The translations under genes were made by a program, and so were the position numbers. Positions 24,201 to 34,841 of a stretch of DNA of 64,000 nucleotides are shown one piece after another (the first letter of the stretch is position 1; every line of letters begins with the position of its first letter). Where the stretch lies: NCBI RefSeq assembly GCF_050948215.1, contig NC_135157.1:8928001-8992000 (forward strand), written 5' to 3'. Origin of the DNA: Halictus rubicundus (lineage: Eukaryota; Arthropoda; Insecta; Hymenoptera; Halictidae). The notes below the pieces were generated by a model, which saw only the letters and a program-made list of their open reading frames with translations, did not search any database and was not told where the DNA came from.

Positions 24201-25105
24201 TACCAATTATTTCTAGAATTGTACAAAAGCTTGTGTCGTCTTCCATTTGTTCTAAGAAAGAAAGCCATGTATCTGAAGGATCACATTTCTCTGCTATATC
24301 ATGTAACATCATTTTACAACAGTCGAACATTTCTCTATTATGTTCTGCATTTTCATTAGTAATATAAGATGATAAAAGTTGTATAGTTGAACATGAAAAA
24401 TCTATAATAACATCATCAGTAGTGTTTTCAAATAAATCTAATGCTTCTTTAGCTTTGTTTTCCTTCAGGTAATCAGTCAAATTACAATTGAATTCCTCTC
24501 CCATTCTTGTTTTACTGTGCTCCTCCTTGTTTACTTCCTTCATAGTCCTCAATAAGTCAGTGCTTTTTAATCAAATAATACGTGGGACCGTTATCAGTTT
24601 TCTCCGTCCGGTTTTCGGTTTTTTGTAATTATCATTCGATATAACAAAGATATAACCTTCTAATTGAATAGATTTGGCATTAGACTTCACAGTGACATTG
24701 TGAACTGTCACGATTTCTACTCTTGAATTGATTGCAGATTAACAAACATAGAAAACCGTGGTATCAAAATTAAAAAAAAGTACGCTAAATTAAGCCATAT
24801 TACGGTATTGCCAAAATTTGTGATAACATCATATTTCATCACATATATACTTGGTATACTGTTTACAATTATAGTTGACGAGATGCGTATAAAGAAATTG
24901 CGTAAACTAATGCAATCACGTTATATCTCGCAGCATCTTCCTTATACATACGATAATTTATTTTGCAAAATTATAATGATACAAACGTCAGCATCAAAGT
25001 TGATGTGTGCATGAATCGGGATTGGTATATGTTTAGCAATTAAAAATTTCGCTTACCATTCATCGACAAACCCTTCCGCATTAATGAAACGCTAGACATT
25101 GCCAT
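21257..25105 (-). CDS. COQ9: Ubiquinone biosynthesis protein COQ9, mitochondrial
   Basis: Five exons join in phase: 25105-25057, 22593-22396, 22196-21853, 21779-21552 and 21292-21257, giving 284 residues. The N-terminus (MAMSSVSLMRKGLSMNGFRS) is basic and free of acidic residues, as expected of a mitochondrial targeting peptide. Conserved COQ9 blocks follow: ILNASLKFVHDLGWSQQAIS, LFPNHGADLVQYF, TRLRMVIPYKKTWPQALALM, the VDDICYYAGDRSVDINWYTR segment, and the tail ARNILGLNWNR. COQ9 binds lipid and supports COQ7 hydroxylation in coenzyme Q synthesis on the inner membrane. The 2,463-base first intron holds the entire glomulin gene on the same strand. Exon 1 is assigned by phase, targeting character and splice sites, and is the least certain exon. 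Confidence 0.9.
21341..21379. mobile_element. Solitary TAGACTGCGG-family end in a COQ9 intron
   Basis: ATTAGATTGTGGATGTTTATG is a clear variant of the left terminal repeat. No right end is visible before the next COQ9 exon at 21,552. Confidence 0.45.
22753..24543 (-). CDS. GLMN: Glomulin, intronless, inside COQ9 intron 1
   Basis: A single open frame from ATG (24543) to TAA (22753-22755) encodes 596 residues, against 594 in human. Resemblance to glomulin (FAP68) runs through the whole length. The strongest block is near the C-terminus: SSLNLLRFLLIRDRHNQTG, then NDFLKPLREALDSCKAHWK, then GGEKLPPLPLSEKILFCHNA. Glomulin is a HEAT-like helical protein that binds the RBX1 RING and restrains cullin-RING ligases. 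I chose the ATG at 24543 because the frame upstream offers only non-ATG codons. A minus-strand AATAAA lies about 20 bases after the stop (22728-22733), so it may end its own transcript inside the COQ9 intron. The vertebrate gene has many introns, so the intronless form could reflect a retrocopy or intron loss. Confidence 0.93.
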   Translation of the reverse strand: MKEVNKEEHSKTRMGEEFNCNLTDYLKENKAKEALDLFENTTDDVIIDFSCSTIQLLSSYITNENAEHNREMFDCCKMMLHDIAEKCDPSDTWLSFLEQMEDDTSFCTILEIIGKHVLKVKDKLKCWCINTIKSYIDELSRVWEETEEVTTLTNRILKVYDAIIPFVEIMVQEAALQNAKSENYVELRDQLLSVLICLMGEPLCYLPDHILVSRSDQPLPEKIVMLMNHITGDLLQFLNIMSIRSKKHYSKKKTMDEENYNIKKILFESDENVSDLAYANLYFYTLTKLHLWEKVPQIYNWQYIFEACIYLIIKLLQEKEKVTIEKGLNLLDHLLNRLTKHCLISELLELNTYSNLFDTIVNVMIYCDSNKERKKALELFQKYVEIFDMQARYHVVLHLYQTSEHSGLLSLTTSILKDSIIECLQTTPPTPYFLGDNLETLLKLTCKLSHGSGTDLVEISDEIISSLNLLRFLLIRDRHNQTGIWNVIDKLKNDFLKPLREALDSCKAHWKVKIKDLEERKEMVGTSDMGFEKSDSEITLIVGGEKLPPLPLSEKILFCHNAINGLDVMESILIRVNECISETSFTKTNDNTVTSK

Positions 25106-25813
25106 ATCAACAGTTTTAAATAAACTACTTGTCGCACATTTATGCGCGTACGATGAAACCGCGGTTATTATTATTTCACTTGTGAGGTTTCGCTTTCGAA
25201 TGTATTTTGTGAGCTGTGCTTTAGTTTTATAGACAGTTGTGGGCTTGCCTTAACTGTTCCATTCTGTCACAGATTTAAGATCAACACAGACATTGCATGT
25301 ATTGTCTGTACTAATCTTAAGTCTGTGTTATACATCTTGGTTATAATTTGAATTTCTTTGTTCATTAGAATAACGTATTGTATTGTATTGTAGTAATTGA
25401 ATTTACCTATGCAGTAGACTTTACTTACAAACGATATATTCTGTTAACAATTGAAACTTGAACCGGGCCTTTTCAATTTCTGAAAAGTCAGCAGCATCTG
25501 GAAGGCACGAATTGTGACTACATTCATGGCATACAATTTATTTCGGACATGCACACTGGAAATTCTTGAAAAATGCCGGAGTTTTGTAACTAATCAAGTA
25601 ATCTGTGATTTCATCCCAGGTTTGATAAAAGACTGTGGAAGATTTCCAATAATATATATTATTAGATAGATCATTAAGGACGATTTACATATACAAAAAT
25701 TATTGACATAGTGGCAGCAAGAAAAGTACGCTGAGTGGAAAAGTATCGTATTATTATATCCCCCTAGTGGCAAAAGAAAGAAGTTCAGCCACAATTTAAA
25801 TGAATTTGCAACC
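25106..25813. promoter_or_regulatory. Divergent promoter region between COQ9 and RPB10
   Basis: The start codons of the minus-strand COQ9 gene and the plus-strand RPB10 gene are about 708 bases apart, so both promoters and 5' UTRs must lie here. The stretch also carries a long, miRNA-like hairpin at 25,268-25,327. Confidence 0.5.
25268..25327. ncRNA. Candidate microRNA-like hairpin between COQ9 and RPB10
   Basis: A 25-base arm (25268-25292) pairs with 25303-25327 across a 10-base loop, with only three mismatches and one G.T pair. The arms begin CACAGATTTAAG and end CTTAAGTCTGTG. Total length (about 60 nt), arm length and small loop fit an animal pre-miRNA. I did not recognise a known miRNA seed. 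It could also be a plain inverted repeat or a MITE core. Confidence 0.35.
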
Positions 25814-26281
<468 letters not shown>

Positions 26282-27670
26282 ACAATATTTTTAGTATTAA
26301 CTCCCAAACTTGATCTTGTACATTAATGCACATGTTGTAACATAATTGTATAAATTAGTTAAACAAGATGACGATGGACAATGAGAACGGAGCATATGGA
26401 TTCGTGTATGTTGCACACTTAACTTTAGGATGTAAGCAGTTAAATATTTCTATTTTGTGAACTATGATGGCACTCCTCGAATTGTATATATAAGCAGGAA
26501 AAATAAAATACACAATTTGTAATGTAAAATGTATTTTATAATTGTATTTGTTGCATTCTCATCTTTTTACCATGAATATGTAAAAATTTTCAACAGTTGT
26601 ATAAAAAGATGATTAGTTCACAAAAGTCTCCAAGCAAAACACATTGCTCCTAAAGAACATTCTGTTTTTTCATTTGTGAATTCTGTATTCACAGTAAATG
26701 CAACATAGAAGAGTGAAAACATTTTATACACTGTATGCCTATCACATGTACTAGTCATGGAACAGGGACTGTACACTTAAGATTCCTATACATGAAATGT
26801 TTTCGTTTTACAAACGTTTTACAGATTTCAATGCTATTTCCTAACAAACCAATGATTTATGTCACTGAATTATAAAATGTTATACTTCGAGATATGATTA
26901 GGTTTGATTCAAATAACAGACATCGCATACACGTACGTTTTTAACAACTTGAAATTAAGTTGAGAATTCATTAATATGAAAATGTAAATTTCCATTTTTC
27001 AAAGATTATTCTTACAAAATCTGTTAAAAAAAACATATTTATAAATATCGATTCGCTATCATAGGAATTAAAATACTATCTGTTAAAATCGAATGAATTA
27101 TAAATAATACAAATTTGAATCTTTCGTGTTTCTTTTTAAATATTATATGGTTCACTGTTACGTTGTGTTTATAACTCGAATACTGCCAATGGTTCTCAGT
27201 CTGTATATGCCTCGTATCAAATGAAAATTACAAAAGTGACATTACTAGCGCTTAGAAATGCATCACCTAACTCCTTGTATACTCATCATACTTTCATATA
27301 ACCCTTCGATGACATAATTTCAGAAATTTGTGCGTGGAGGCATACTTCGAATCATTGTAGACCGATCGTCGGCGCTTCGTAGCTCTCTTCCTTGCACAGC
27401 AACCGAACTAATCTTTTTAACAGTTTTTCATTGTATCTTACTAGGGCACTCACTTATAGGCACGTGAGTAGCAAGTAAATTTCTGATAAGACTTCTCATT
27501 GCCGAAGTGGTTCTGCAAAATAAGTTATTGCAAATGATACGCCATCATTCGTGATTGTCTACTTAAAAAGTATCAGAAATTTATTTCCTACGAATCTTGT
27601 AAGTGGCTTCCAAACAATTACTGACTTGGAACATTTTGGAATATGTACACATCTATTAGGACACCCACTT
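26282..27670. other. 3' regions of RPB10 (+) and the SLC36 gene (-)
   Basis: AT-rich, with presumed 3' UTRs of two convergent genes. One short ATG frame begins at 26368 (MTMDNENGAYGFVYVAHL) and is followed in frame by a good splice donor (T|GTAAGC, about 26,431). No partner exon was found, so it is not called as a gene. Confidence 0.45.
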
Positions 27671-30600
27671 TTAACTGTATAAATTCACGATTTCTATCAA
27701 CGCGCTACGAGATCCGAACACTAAAGCCATGAAACCGATGATGCAGATAACTACGTTCTTCAAGGCCACCCAATTTCCTGGACCGAAACCAACGTCCCAG
27801 TACGTTACAGTTTCGATGAACACGGGGATCAGCAGTCCCAGTATGGAAAAGCAAAATGCACCGATCAGCCCAATAAATGGTCCGATAGTCGGCACGATCA
27901 CAGCCAGTAGAACTGTAACATAATGCAATTTACTTAATCACCACCGCCAACACCATGCTGAACTCCTTCAATTAAATCAACTAATTTTTCAGGTTCCATT
28001 TTCATATAAGCTAATCAATACGTATCTTAATACGTATAGTATTAATTATAAGTACCTGCTCCCGCAACCATAACTGTTCTCAAAACATAATTAGCCAGAA
28101 CTGGTTTCTTCTGGAACCTGTCTTTAATACCATTCCACGCGATATCAAGGCACACGTAAAACTGAAGACCAAACGTGCAATACACAGCTAGGGCTATTAA
28201 GATCTTTACAATCTGAGCTGGTCTGGAAATGAATACATTAATTAGCAAATTTATTCGAGACTAATTTTTTGTAAATCTTGGTATTGCTTTTTTTTGTATA
28301 GATTACAACTTACATTTCTTCCGTTGGCAAGTTCAGTGTAATGCTGTCTAAAGTGTTGTCCTGGTATCTCGCGTAGCCCAAGAATCCCAGTAGAATGTAT
28401 ATAAGTGTAACCCCGGACATTCCCTTGTTGAGAACACCACAGATCCCAACGAAATGCTGCGGTGTTTTCATGTTGTTCTCCAGTGGCATCACAACACCTG
28501 GAATAACATTCATTCAGGCGCGTTCTTTTGTTTAAAATTAAACTGCGGATTTTTAGACATTTTCTGCATTGCACTCGAAGCTATTTTAGTATCAAAACCA
28601 AAATAGTTCTCCAATCTAAAATATTTACATTCTAAATGATTTTTTTCATTTTATACTTTCTACTAGGAAGAGGCTTCCAGTGAACAACATTTTTCCGTTG
28701 TTCTAATCTTTATAAAACAAAGATCCGCAGTCTGTGATTGTACAAGGTGTGCAATAATTGACGGTACAACAAGAAAGGTATTACTGCACAAGAAAATAAA
28801 ATATTATCATTTGATTGTTATTGCACCTTTCCTGGTTGTGCCATAAGTTATAGGACACCGTTATTATTAAACGTAGCATTCAATGTACCTATCGCTTCCA
28901 TAGCAAACACAGTGATACTGAAGAACTGCGGGAACCCAGCTATAGGCGCGATTAGGGGTACCGACGTCAAAGGTTCAAGATCCCATACTAAGTAATAAAA
29001 CGTAATTCCTAAACCTGTTCCCATGAATATATTAGCTATCATGGAAACAGGCGCGAGGTACTTCAGGTTTGGTATCCAACTGAGCAGTATCATGGGGATC
29101 AGCAGACAGGCTGTCGTTAGTCTTAAACTAAACTCGCCAGGGCCAACGTCTGCATAGTGCTCGATGATTTGATTGAAGTTCGCAGCAACTATTACTGTGT
29201 ACACACTGCAGGTGCCAAAGTACGTTGCAAATAAACTAATTTGAATTAGATACCTGCGGAAAGAGAACCACAGAGTGTTATGTAATCATATTTATGATGA
29301 TAACGTTGCATAACGATGCATTTGCTCTTGCTAGGAGTAGTTGAGTGATTTGTGTTTTAATGGCAAGAACTAATGAACGTTACCAGCGCGTCCTCTGTGT
29401 AGACAAGCCTCACGACTTACCTAATTGGTTTGGAAAACCTTCTTCCCCATTCTGGTCCCGTGGAAAATGCTACTTCCGCCACGTCCGCGAAGCTCATTTC
29501 CGTTCGCCGCGTTTTGTGATACAGGACGTGTGCGCATTTTATCTGAAATATAATCGATTTCATTTACAATCATCATTCGCAATGATACAAAATCCGTAGC
29601 CTAGCCAATGTTAACTGCAAATTTTTGTTTACCAAAATGTACGCGCAGTGTGTGCAAACAAATGCGACCAGGATCGTAGCGAAAACACCGACAAGGAGAC
29701 CAGCATGCTTGAAAGCAATCGGCATAGATAGGATACCAGTGCCGAGTGAGGCCTTCAATAAATGCGTTAATGTGTCGCAGTCCCTGGATAAAAAAAAAAA
29801 CAAGACAACGTTATTATAATTGACGGTCATCTGTCAGAACTTATATGACAAATATGAATATCGTTGTTTGTTACGCGAAAACCCCACAGCTTTTTCAAGT
29901 GTAATGTGAACGACAGGATAAAGAAGACTTTGAACCCCTGTTTAATACACATTACTTTACAAATTCTTATACTAATTGCTTGCAGCATGTTGAACAACAG
30001 ATACGGATAGTTTATAACGTACATAATAAGATAACGTATATGCATCATCTCGGTTGCCAGTGGAGAGTATAAACAATTTTAATTGCTGATAATCAGACTG
30101 CGAATTTTATGACAAAAATTAGATGGAAGGACAGTGGACAGTTTCCAACTTGTTAATATTGTTAGGAGAAAAAAATAGGTTTCTGTTTAAAAATCTTCAG
30201 GTTACTGACAATATAGAATAGTTACTAGAATATGCAGTGCATTACGTTGTTAATTATATTTTAATTTACACATTCGTCACTAGCTAATAATAATTGATTA
30301 AAATTCTAATTTTCTAAAGAATTGTAGATCTTAGGAACGTCTTTTATTGTGAGTAAAAAAATGTAGATTCGACGCAAGTAAAATTAAAATTTGAGAAAGG
30401 TCAGGACAGTTCAGGGATACCTTCTTGCCAAAGTAGGGGTGGTGAAAATTAAATACATATAGAAATGGTCGGGGCACTGTGCTCAGAAGCAAAGGCTAAT
30501 TATGCCAGCAATATTAACATAGAATACCCGAGACTTGCCAACATCTTTTTAACCCTCGCTCTACGTCCGATGGACTATATTATTATAATCTTTGTTCATC

Positions 30601-31283
30601 AATCAATGTTTCGTGACTGGACACTCACGTTGTTGGGTTATCAATTCTTCGTTCAGTGAACGGATCAAACGTTTTGCCGTCTCCTTGCCCGGTCTCCAGA
30701 TCTCGTGAAGCTACTTGTACTTTGTATCTGCAAAGAACAGAAAAAACTTACGATAATGGAACACATGCTGTGTTATTATTAACGATGAAAAACTATACGA
30801 AAGATATTATAATTTAACCTGTTAATTGTTGAGGACGGGGTAAACCATCATTTATTTCCATCTGTGACCGGCAATTGTGTATCATTGACTTTTGAATTTA
30901 ATTCGGTCATGTGGAAAAATTTGATTTGCACGTATCGTACAGTAAAAATAAATGACATTAATCATTTTAACGGTCGCTCAAAATGTTAACAGGCTACAGA
31001 GGTGTGATTTTGCTTTATCGCGCTGATACGAGGTCAAAAATAAATTTGAACTTCAAGTGCTTCTTAAATTGATCTTGCTGGGATAACGTTGATAAGGCTT
31101 ACTTGGATGATAATACGCCATCTTTTAAGTTGGACCCATCCTGAGGCAGGAAAGTGTCCATCTCCGTCGGTGGTTTATTATTCTCCTGCGATAAAAACAA
31201 TAATATTGAATTATCATTACATGTTTATTGACCACTACTCGCTCACGAATGATTATGTAAGTTTTTCTTTCTATACGTACCAT
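27671..31283 (-). CDS. Proton-coupled amino acid transporter, SLC36/pathetic type
   Basis: Nine coding exons join in phase: 31283-31281, 31185-31103, 30727-30629, 29783-29633, 29542-29421, 29253-28889, 28497-28314, 28222-28056 and 27912-27671. They give 471 residues, the usual length for this family. After a hydrophilic N-terminus comes the hallmark LTHLLKASLGTGILSMPIAF of span 1, then alternating hydrophobic spans typical of the AAAP/SLC36 fold and the ending SALIEIVNLYS. These carriers move small neutral amino acids with protons at the plasma membrane or lysosome; fly relatives feed TOR growth signalling. The ATG is the last codon of an exon whose acceptor lies at about 31,324, so an untranslated first exon must lie further right. 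MITE copies sit in the introns at 28,539-28,733 and 29,578-29,604. Confidence 0.95.
28539..28733. mobile_element. TAGACTGCGG-family MITE in an SLC36 intron, about 195 bp
   Basis: The left end TAAACTGCGGATTTTTAG and the right end ACAAAGATCCGCAGTCTG form inverted termini within the intron 28498-28888. The interior includes a CTTCCAGTGAACAAC block similar to the AAACAGTGAA block in other copies. Confidence 0.7.
29578..29604. mobile_element. Solitary TAGACTGCGG-family end in an SLC36 intron
   Basis: ACAAAATCCGTAGCCTAG matches the right end of the family. It lies about 30 bases before the donor-side end of exon 29783-29633 and has no left partner. Confidence 0.4.
30092..30118. mobile_element. Solitary TAGACTGCGG-family end in an SLC36 intron
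   Basis: ATCAGACTGCGAATTTTATG matches the left end of the family, in the intron 29784-30628. Downstream, GGACAGTGGACAG resembles the interior block of other copies, but no right end was found. Confidence 0.45.
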
Positions 31284-31326
31284 TTTGGTGCTTGTGTAGT
31301 GCTCTGCAGTTGAGATGAATTATCTG

Positions 31327-34300
31327 TAATCACAAGGATGACAATTATAATATTATATTTTTTTGTGAATACGATAAAGATAATTCTTAAAGGCAATTAC
31401 AGTTTACTGACTAATTATTGAATATCTCACGGAACAATAAAATTATTGATAATAATAATCTTCGGGGTTTTCTGGCGAGACAAACAATATTGGTTACTTA
31501 ATGAGATTAAATAAAAACGCAGAGACTTTTCGTTTTAATTGGCTCTACGTGATTATCGTCGACACACTGATTTTACCGAGGCAAATTAGATAACAGTCGC
31601 TTTTGCCAATCAATTACTATTATCGTTGATCTATCTGAAGTGTCTGGGCCGTAGGATGACCGATTGGCAGAAATTAGGTCTATAAATAAATGAGAAAAAA
31701 TGGACGGGATGTCGTGGTGTAACTTAATCATCGAGATATCGTCTATTTTTATGTAGAATATTATTCATTTAAAAAAATTAAATTCGAAATCCCTCATGCT
31801 CAAATTCTTGATCTCAAAAATATATTTTATCAATCTTTATAATTTCCTTTATCAACTAAAAGGAAATAAAATAAAATTAATAAAGTTAAATTTTTCTTCT
31901 CAGCCAAAAGGAAATGATAAATTGAATAATTTGTGCATGTGTTTTCAATTTTTTAAATTTTCTTCCCGAACCAAGATTTAAAGAAAACGTTTAACACAAT
32001 GCAAAAATTGTTATACTACGTTCAGAAGGTAGATTAAAGTTTCGATTCTGTGCTCGATTTCGCGTGACAATCGCGGATTAATTTGCATAGACTGCAACCA
32101 AATCCCATTCAGAATTCATTATGCAAAGAAACATCAATTTTAAGACATTTACGACCTTGCAAACGAAGTCTTTCGGTGCATAAATAATGCAGGCGGAAAT
32201 AGCAAACAGTAGTGGCAGATAGAACCAGGAAAATTAACATAATTGTGCAAATGATGTTCCGTTAATAAGTGTTTGCACAACGGTGTAAAAACTTGGAGAC
32301 ACTGTGCATGTCAAAAAAATCGATTCCATAACACAATTTCTCAATAATAATCCCAAAAGAAACTATAATAGATGAGATTACTTCTCCAATTTTTTGGTCT
32401 ACTATTAAAATTGTTATTACCATTGAAAAATTTACTAAACAAATCTTAAAAATCCCAAATGCTTCAATTAATAAATTCAATATTAAATGCAACTTATCAG
32501 TTTCACAAATCCCGTTTTTCACAAGATACAACATTTTTATTTCTCAATGAAAGAAATTGAATTAAAATAGACTCTATGAATGGGCGAGTCTAGAGCGAAA
32601 CGTACAATTTTCTTATCCTTCCCCTCATCATATCTTTATTTATATGTCAACTCAAACACCAAACGATCATGCCAGATATGATTAACCGGTGGCGCTTAAC
32701 TTAATCTACAGATTATAGTAGCGGAAGTATGGTCTAAGTAAGCTAAGTGTTTCGTAATTCAAGAAGTTCTGTGTAACAGTACAACGCATCGTATGAATTA
32801 ACGTATCATTTGATTAGCGTGATTAGATGTCTACTGTCTGGCTCTCGATGATGACAAATCTTGTTTCTTAACTGAAAACTTTCCAGTACAAGTTATCTTC
32901 GAGATGGCAACAATGGTTACGCCCACGTGAGGTCGAAGAGTACGAAATTTAAATTTCAATGTCCTCTGTAATACCATTGCAAATGACGATCATAAATTAC
33001 AATAAAGAAAACCTGTTCGGCCCGAAAAACGTCCCGAGTTGAACGATGACGGTAGCAGTAGATAATCAGTAGGCAACATTTTTTGTAGTTGCGAAAACTG
33101 GAGTGAAATAAAAATGTCTTTTCCTCTCGAATTTAAAAAAATTTGAAGTGCATTGATACTAAATTCTTTCAATTTCATTCACTCATTTCTGTTATAAATG
33201 CATAGAATTGTAGTGCATCTGTACATACAAAAGTTTAATAATCACTAGCAGGAAATGATTTCGTAATGATGTTTATTATTTATTTATTATCTATATATTT
33301 TCAAGTAAAATAAATGCTTGAGCAAAATTAGCAAAAAGAAAGTTGCTACTGTTCTCGATTAGTGACGTATATTTTGTGCTAATAGCAAGGTTTGATAAAT
33401 TCCGAAATTAATCGTAGGATTGTTATTGTAAAATAAAGTCTAGTGTGTGAACACGCTGTCGCGATTAGTTCGACAATTTGTTCTCGATTCTTTCAAAGAA
33501 TCGCGACCCCAACCTTTGAGTAGTTGCGTAAAGACATCATTGTGCGCTTCCTGTTTGAAAAACTCGCTAGACTAAACATACTGTGTGATCTGTATGATAG
33601 TAACGGTTTTGTTAATACTGCAGGAGCGCGTAATCGGTGACGCAAACGCTTTTATAAAAATGATAGAGGTCACCATAGAAGCGCAAGTGCTGGGACAAAT
33701 AAAATGGAACCTTGAAGGTAGGTATCCATTTGGTCCGTTTTAAATAAATAAAAATAGATTTTCTTTTTGAATATGTTTAACAGTTAGAAAATAACACAAC
33801 AGTATGTTTAAATTCTTCCAATCCATATTTAAATTCGTCTGATCATCACGAAGATGAATTAGGTGAGATGTTTTTTTTTGTTTTAGGCGAATTAGTAACT
33901 CCGAAGCGAATATTACAAAACAGGTGTCCTGAAGCATGTTTCTGTCGACATGATAATAACATCTTTTAGGAGACCATAGTCGTAACTGATGGAAGATTCT
34001 TTGTTCGCCAATGCAATGTTACACACGCTCGTCTCGTTCTTGGCAGACAAAGAGGATTATTGTTAACTCTAATCGACGCCTCTTTCATGAGACAAACGTG
34101 TAATTAATGACCAACGAGCAAGCTGTTTTTTAAATATTCCTTCTAACATACTTTGCCGCCAATAAATACCGCCTTTGATCCTCCATGCCACTATTTCGAT
34201 CGATCACTGATATATCCGAACATATTGTTTTAATCTACCTGCTTCACCGACTTTCCGCAGTTATAATTAGCAGGTATATGAATTCCAATGAGTCATCGCG

Positions 34301-34612
34301 ATGTCTTACACGTGTCGAATGGCAGTTGGTTAAACTTAGAAACGCATTTTGGTCCAGTTTCCAATTAACTTATTAGCTCGACTACTTCGGGGACACAAAT
34401 ACTCGCGAAAAGTGCCGCTCTGCATTTGCTGCAAAGTGCATAATTTTAAAATAGGACGTATTCTACGAATTCATCATGTATATGTACAGGAGGCGTTGGC
34501 AAGCCCAAATCTAAGCTCGTGATTCACTTTTTCCATTAAAAATGAATTTCCTAGGATTAATATCACTGATTGACTGAAATTGCAATGGCTTCGAAAATGA
34601 ACATCTATGTAC
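31327..34612. other. Gene-poor stretch, nothing coding recognised
   Basis: AT-rich DNA with only short, AT-driven open frames. It lies upstream of the SLC36 coding exons and probably belongs to that gene's first intron. A possible short inverted-repeat element runs from GTCTAGTG (about 33,438) to CGCTAGAC (about 33,575), too weak to call. Confidence 0.45.
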
Positions 34613-34614
34613 TA

Positions 34615-34839
34615 GGGTAAGGGACCCAATTACTGTGTCTATATTAATTACCTGTATTAAATACCTATTTTTAGAGCACAGTGGATATTAAAAAAGAGAT
34701 ATTCAATTTTTTCATTAAAATCAGTTAATAATATATTATACATCTCTTTCTTTAATATTTATTACGCTTTAAAAATGAGTATAATTAATATAGGCACAGT
34801 AATTGGCACCCCCACAGTATGTAATTGGATCCCTTACCC
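34615..34839. mobile_element. TA-flanked MITE (GGGTAAGGGACCC family), intact copy
   Basis: The left end GGGTAAGGGACCCAATTAC and the right end GTAATTGGATCCCTTACCC are terminal inverted repeats, flanked by TA on both sides (34613-34614 and 34840-34841). The centre contains a TTTCATTAAAATCA segment that corresponds exactly to the point where the copy at 5665-6068 is interrupted. There is no coding capacity. Confidence 0.85.
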
Positions 34840-34841
34840 TA

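Noticed and set aside
33437..33580. Possible MITE with GTCTAG..CTAGAC ends
   Set aside because: Only seven or so bases match between the ends and no second copy was found in the window.
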